64,000 nt of DNA from Rapana venosa (lineage: Eukaryota > Mollusca > Gastropoda > Neogastropoda > Muricidae): NCBI GenBank assembly GCA_028751875.1, contig CM054145.1, positions 41,486,616-41,550,615 of the forward strand. Reading direction: 5' to 3'. Each line of letters starts with the position of its first letter. The stretch's first letter is position 1. The position numbers and the translations under genes were made by a program. Below are positions 59,485 through 64,000 of the stretch, one piece after another. The notes under the pieces were generated by a model. It saw only the letters and a program-made list of their open reading frames with translations, was not told the DNA's origin and made no database searches.

Positions 59485-59570
59485 TGGGGCAATGCTCCCT
59501 GACCCCCACAAGGGGCTCTGCCCCTTGACCCCGCTAGGGGCAATACCCCCTGGACCCCCAAAGCATTTCA
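59485..59570. repeat. GC-rich imperfect repeat
   Basis: GGGGCAATGCTCCCTGACCC, AGGGGCTCTGCCCCTTGACC and AGGGGCAATACCCCCTGGAC are three diverged copies of one roughly 27-base unit, with local GGGGC..GCCCC pairing potential. Confidence 0.7.
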
Positions 59571-59904
59571 GGGAAAAATGCAGTACCTCCAGTACCATGC
59601 CTGTTTCATCAGCTAGAAGGACAACTCTAAAGATTGTTGTATTGGTATGGATTGTAGGATGTATTTTGGAGCTGATTAAAGGTGTTTTTGAAGTCTGTGA
59701 TAATTTTGCTTCTGAGCTTTGTAAGTTTGTCACAAATCTGCAGAGTTATGCCTTTCCCCCTAATCCCTACCAAGATTATCACCCTTGGTGCTTGTGGAAA
59801 CCCATGTTTTATATTGCAAGCAAAATCTTTTCATTTTTTTAGAATTAAAAATAAAAAAGAATAAAATTGGTTTCTGGTTTTTCAGCATGTTCTCGACCAC
59901 CAGT

Positions 59905-60010
59905 TTGTTTGTGTGTGTGCTTGTGTGTGTGCATGCGTGTGTGTCTGCTTGTGCATGTGTGTGTGTGTATGTGTGTGCGTGTGTGCATGCCTACATGTGT
60001 GTGTGTGTGA
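59905..60010. repeat. GT microsatellite before exon
   Basis: GT repeats with GC and CA interruptions, running up to GTGATGCAG, the exon 11 acceptor of the second TBC locus. Confidence 0.9.
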
Positions 60011-60015
60011 TGCAG

Positions 60016-60116
60016 GTTACGTGCAGGGGATGAGTGACCTGTTGTCTCCTTTACTGATGGTGATGGAGAATGAAGTGGACGCCTTCTGGTGTTTCGTCGG
60101 GCTGATGAAGAGAATG
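60016..60116 (+). CDS. second TBC locus, exon 11 equivalent
   Basis: 101 bases, phase 1 to 0, acceptor GTGATGCAG and donor GTACTG. It encodes [20 protein letters not shown] and [13 protein letters not shown], with the YxQ glutamine finger. Only four bases differ from the minus-strand gene, all near the 3' end of the exon. Confidence 0.92.
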
Positions 60117-60592
60117 GTACTGTACCCCTTGTCTTCCATTTACTAAACAAATCAATGACTTATGTGATGGATTGTTGGTCAGTAACCAGCTGCAAATGTT
60201 GCTTATACAAAAGTCCAGCATTCCATGAGGAAGGGGTGAGTGAGGGGAAGAGGGGATAACACAGCAAAAAGTGAGTTGCAAAATTCTGATTCAGAATTAA
60301 CAGTTTAGTATCTGGCAGAGAATGGATACACCCACTCCCCCACTGAACCAGGCTATATTATTATTATTATATTATATATATTATTTAATTGATGAATTAT
60401 CTGTTTTTGTAGGGAATTGACATGTTTCATAAGCGTCACAAACGCACATTTCTCATTTGTGAAACCTCAGAGCTCAGCAAGGAACAGGGAATGAGTGGGG
60501 GTCGGGGGTGGGGGGTGGGGGGGGTGGAGCTTGTTTAAGGTAGTGTAGATGCTTGTATAATTTGGACTCATTTTGTGGTCCCTTTCTTTCAG

Positions 60593-60692
60593 GGTCGGAA
60601 CTTTGAGGTGAAGCAGAATGTCACGTTACGACAGTTGCACCAGGTCTGGAGGTTGCTGGAGGTCAGCGACCCTGAGCTGTTTGCGTACCTGT
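60593..60692 (+). CDS. second TBC locus, exon 12 equivalent
   Basis: 100 bases, phase 0 to 1, acceptor TTCTTTCAG and donor GTAAGT. It encodes GRNFEVKQNVTLRQLHQVWR and LLEVSDPELFAYL. It is much more diverged from its partner (WHNFEMDQAGMKKQLLQIQQ) than exon 11 is. Confidence 0.87.
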
Positions 60693-60941
60693 GTAAGTCA
60701 TGCTAGCTCCAAGTTCGTCGTTATTTACCTGTCCTAAACCAGAAGAGCCCTGACATGACGCCTTCTGTCTCAGCTAGGAAACAACAACAAAAGCAACAGT
60801 AACAACAAAATATGTAAAGCACATCTAACAGCGACGACATCAAGCTAAGTGAACCGTCATAAGACTATGCAGTTAATATGAAATAGAACAGTAAAAGGAG
60901 ATTTTGTTTTCTTTTATATCATCCAAAATAGGGCTACAGTA

Positions 60942-61240
60942 CATAGGAGATGGGTGAGTACATTGGTCAGAGCACACATTTTCCTCAAGCTAAGGTTAAG
61001 CAGCATTGAACGTGGTTACCAAGTGGATGGGTGACCATCTGCGTGCCTTGGCTTCAGTACAGTTCCCCAGTTCACACATCTGTAAATGGGTACCTGCCCT
61101 CTTTAGGGTCAGGGAAGGTAAAGCAGCGAGGGAGACAGGAGATGGGCGCCGCTCTCAATATGCTGGCCCCTAGAGAAATGAGATCTCTGATGCCTTGCTC
61201 CCCTACGGCCTTATAGGTTACGGGACACTCTTTACCTTTA
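60942..61240 (+). mobile_element. composite tRNA/5S-rRNA-like SINE, copy 2
   Basis: It matches 51801-52114, with an eroded head. The 5S-like part is at 60990-61045 (TAAGGTTAAGCAGCATTGAA, GTGGTTACCAAGTGGATGGG, TGACC). The body AGATGGGCGCCGCTCTCAAT and ATGCTGGCCCC is shared with copy 1. Confidence 0.7.
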
Positions 61241-61509
61241 CTATCTATCATTATTATATATATCTATTATGAGAGTAAGAGATGAGAAAGATATGCTGCA
61301 GTATGTAGTTAATCAACACTATCAGCTATAGTAGGTAATCAATGCTGTCTATTACTTGCAGTCACACCTGTCTTATGTTGTAGCTGACATCTGTACACAT
61401 CAACTACTTTTCTAAAGATTGCATTGAATAGTTTCAGGTGAAGCATGGCGTAGTTATTGCATTATTTGCTGTGTTGGTTTGCTGTACATACTTAATTGGC
61501 GCCCTATTC

Positions 61510-61615
61510 AGTTTCATTGTGTTGTGTGTGGTAGGTGTGATGTTTGTGTGTTTGTGTGTGTATATGATGTGTGTGTTGTGTGTGTGTGTGTATGTGTGTT
61601 GTGTGTGTGTGCCCA
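61510..61615. repeat. GT-rich microsatellite
   Basis: Irregular GT repeats (GTGTTGTGTGTG and TATGTGTGT types). Open frames over it are compositional. Confidence 0.85.
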
Positions 61616-61887
61616 TGTTGTTGTGGTCCATAGTGCAGGACTGTTGTTGTTGTTGTGTGTGGTTTGTTTTTTATGACTGTGTTACTGTTAGTAGGATTGA
61701 AAGCTCCTGAACTGGAGCTTGAATTTAGTTTCTGGAATCTTTTCTGTAAAAAAATGGATGGAATGTGTGTATCAGCTAATTTACTGATAATGTTGATTTT
61801 TTTTTGTCTTTTTAAAAAAAAATCTTTAGCCCGAGTCTCTGTTGTTCATGAGATTATGAACATTATCAAATTATTTAAAGTAATGCA

Positions 61888-62050
61888 CGACCAAAACAGA
61901 CCTGGCGCAGAAGTGTTGACAAAGAAATGAAGGCAGCCGGAATGACATGGGCCGAGCTGAAGAGGATCTCCCAAAACCGAGTTCGTTGGAGGGGTGTTGT
62001 TGCAGCCCTATGTTCCCCAAGGAACCAAGAGGCATAAGTCAAGTAAAGTA
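61888..62050 (+). pseudogene. 5'-truncated LINE: last 49 codons of ORF2
   Basis: The frame from 61888 to the TAA at 62035-62037 encodes RPKQTWRRSVDKEMKAAGMT and WAELKRISQNRVRWRGVVAA before LCSPRNQEA. This is the same C-terminal module type as at 11862-12230 ([15 protein letters not shown]) but from another subfamily. It ends AAGTCAAGTAAAGTAA, a short repeat-like 3' end. It lies about 35 bases upstream of the exon 13 equivalent, inside the intron. Confidence 0.82.
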
Positions 62051-62085
62051 ACGTACTGTTGTTGTTTTTTGTGTTATATTTTCAG

Positions 62086-62183
62086 TCAAGCAGAAGTCGC
62101 AAATCTTCAGCTTTCCCTTCCAGTGGATCCTGATCCTCTTCAAGAGGGAATTTCCTTTTCAGGAAGTTCCACGATTATGGGAG
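62086..62183 (+). CDS. second TBC locus, exon 13 equivalent
   Basis: 98 bases, phase 1 to 0, acceptor ATTTTCAG and donor GTAAGT. It encodes KQKSQIFSFPFQWILILFKR and EFPFQEVPRLWE. The conserved FCFRW is replaced by FPFQW, while the LILFKREF..EVPRLWE half is well kept. Confidence 0.88.
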
Positions 62184-62570
62184 GTAAGTAGTGTTTGGAT
62201 GCATCGTTCTTATTGCTCATTGTATACATTTTCACTTGTAAATTAGATTCTGCTTTGAAAGTCATGACACTCAAACTGTGCATGTTAATTAATCATGTGG
62301 CCCTTTTGTCATTGAACAGTGGCGGTATTTTTTTTTTTTTTTAGTTGCAAGCCTGTTCAGGGAAGAGGTAAAACTGAAAGGGAAGAAATATTTCCTGTTA
62401 GGTAGTGTGGAGTTTTAAGACTAAAACTCTTTTTAAAATTTTTTTAGCTAAATCCTCGCTAGCCATAGGTTTCCACTTTGCAAGCTTGAAATACGTGTAA
62501 CAAAACCTGCTCCTTTCTCAACAAAAAAAAAGGTGGTTTGCCCTTCCTACTGTTTGACAAGTCAAGCCAG
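62184..62570. other. no gene seen
   Basis: Intron following exon 13 of the second TBC locus. Nothing recognised. Confidence 0.5.
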
Positions 62571-63110
62571 ACATGGTTAGAGCATGACTTATCTTTATAG
62601 GTTATCACAGTGTGCACTGTAAGTTAGATACAGAGTTACATGGTTAGTGTATGACTTAACTTTATAGGTTATCACAGTGTGCACTGTAAATTAGTTACAT
62701 GGTTAGTGTATGACTTAATTTTATAGGTTATCACAGTGCGCACTGTAAGTTAGATACAGAGTTACATGGTTAGTGTCTGACTTAACTTTATAGGTTATCA
62801 CGGTGTGCACTGTAAGTTAGTTACATGGTTAGTGTATGACTTCACTTTATAGGTTATCACGGTGTGCACTGTAAGTTAGTTACATGGTTAGTGTATGACT
62901 TAACTTTATAGGTTATCACGGTGTGCACTGTAAGTTAGTTACATGGTTAGTGTATGACTTAACTTTATAGGTTATCACTGTGTGCACTGTAAGTTAGTTA
63001 CATGGTTAGTGTATGACTTAACTTTATAGGTTATCACTGTGTGCACTGTAAGTTAGATACATGATTAGTGTATGACTTTATAGGTTATCACAGTGTGCAC
63101 TGTAAGTTAG
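62571..63110. repeat. satellite-like tandem array, 59- and 67-bp units
   Basis: About nine units of TTACATGGTTAGTGTATGAC TTAACTTTATAGGTTATCAC and GTGTGCACTGTAAGTTAG. Two unit lengths alternate, because some copies contain an extra ATACAGAG block. Later copies are almost identical, suggesting recent expansion. Confidence 0.93.
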
Positions 63111-63111
63111 A

Positions 63112-64000
63112 TATAATAATAATAATAATAATAAATGGAACTTATATAGCGCTATATCTTGCAAAGACAAATCAAAGCGCATGCATTCAACCTAATCTTA
63201 CACAGTCATGCAATCAATGATAAATAATCAAAAGTTTAAACAAACAGATATTTACAAACATGGTGCGATGCAGACAAAATCTATGAAATAAAATTTCGAT
63301 AGTCAAATGTTTTTCAAAAGCACACATACACTCGTACAGGCCATATACTTTAGCAGGGTGATAGAACATGGGTTAGATATGAAACAGGAGGGGGAAGTCT
63401 TAGGTTTGAAATAAATATGTTTTGAGGCTGGATTTAAAAGTGTCATAACTAGGTTTCTGGCGAAGAGAGAGAGGAAGGTTGTTCCAGATGGATGGACCAG
63501 AAATAGAGAATGAGCGGAGGCCAACAGTGGATTGGTTGAATCTAGGTATTTGTAGGCACAAGGTATCTGCAGTAGATCGGAGGGAACGTGAAGGAGTGTA
63601 CAGGTTAAGACATTCACATAGGTAGGAGGGTGCAGTTTTGTGGAGACATTTGTAACAGAGGGTACTGATTTTATAATCTACTCTCTGTGGCACAGGCAGC
63701 CAGTGGAGAGATCGCAAGAGAGGGGTAATGTGCTCAGATTTTTTCTTTCTGAGAACTAGTCGAGCTGCGGAGTTTTGTATACGTTGAAGGGAGTGGATAG
63801 ATGCTGCTGGAAGACCAGCTAAAAGAGAATTGCAATAGTCCAGACGTGAGAGAATGAGAGAAGTGACAAGTTTGGTTGTTGCATCAGTGGACAGGTACTT
63901 TCGAATTGCACTAATACGCCGTAATTGATAGTAGCACGACTGACAGGTCTGGGTGATGAATTTTTTCATAGAGAGTGTGTTGTCGATAACGACACCTAGA
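63112..64000 (-). pseudogene. L2-like LINE 3' end, runs off the window
   Basis: On the minus strand it ends at ATT repeats (63112) with AGCGCTATATAAGTTCCATT. Upstream, an open frame at 63969-63400 encodes [80 protein letters not shown] and SISGPSIWNNLPLSLRQKPS. The frame is intact across the site that is frameshifted in the 47-kb copy. Whether the element is complete upstream cannot be seen. Confidence 0.9.

Overview
This is an intron- and repeat-rich animal nuclear window. There are split genes with GT-AG introns, L2-like and other non-LTR retrotransposons, several tRNA-derived SINE families, piggyBac-type TTAA elements, and many CA/GT/CT microsatellites and poly-C tracts. The repeats and the sequence style suggest a marine mollusc, probably a gastropod. 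That assignment is inference, because no host marker other than the TBC gene is present.

Region by region. 1-10 kb is homopolymer-rich sequence without a gene, except for a badly broken LINE reverse transcriptase on the minus strand (about 6.24-8.28 kb). 10.8-19 kb is repeats: a 42-bp tandem array, at least six SINE insertions of several types, and a 5'-truncated LINE end with a clean 12-bp target-site duplication. 19.76-40.35 kb (minus strand) holds one essentially complete gene for a TBC1D15/TBC1D17-type Rab GTPase-activating protein. I could place all 15 coding exons, giving about 638 residues. Inside it, 22.23-25.98 kb and 26.49-30.27 kb are two copies of the same segment (exons 8-12). 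They are joined by a 5' piece of a piggyBac transposon that ends exactly at the TTAA that is empty in the first copy. 35.4-36.1 and 37.7-38.4 kb are two copies of a TTAA-flanked element; one of them sits inside a SINE. 40.4-50 kb is intergenic sequence with L2-like LINE copies in both orientations.

50.1-62.2 kb (plus strand) carries a second, diverged TBC1D15/17-like locus. Only the equivalents of exons 7, 8, 11, 12 and 13 are visible. The two exons that would carry the catalytic arginine finger were not found in the 7.7 kb where they belong, and joining the flanking exons shifts the frame, so it is most likely a broken or partial duplicate. Its exon 11 is almost identical to that of the intact gene, unlike its neighbours. 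The window closes with a 59-67-bp satellite array and the 3' end of another L2-like LINE.

The intact gene should make a Rab GAP: an N-terminal Rab-binding/regulatory region (exons 2-6) followed by a TBC domain with its Arg finger (exon 9/10 junction) and Gln finger (exon 11). No operon, CRISPR array, phage or bacterial feature is present. The most interesting material is in the repeats: modular SINEs with a shared 3' domain, a tRNA/5S-like composite SINE, a LINE end embedded in TC/AC microsatellite, and the piggyBac-linked duplication.
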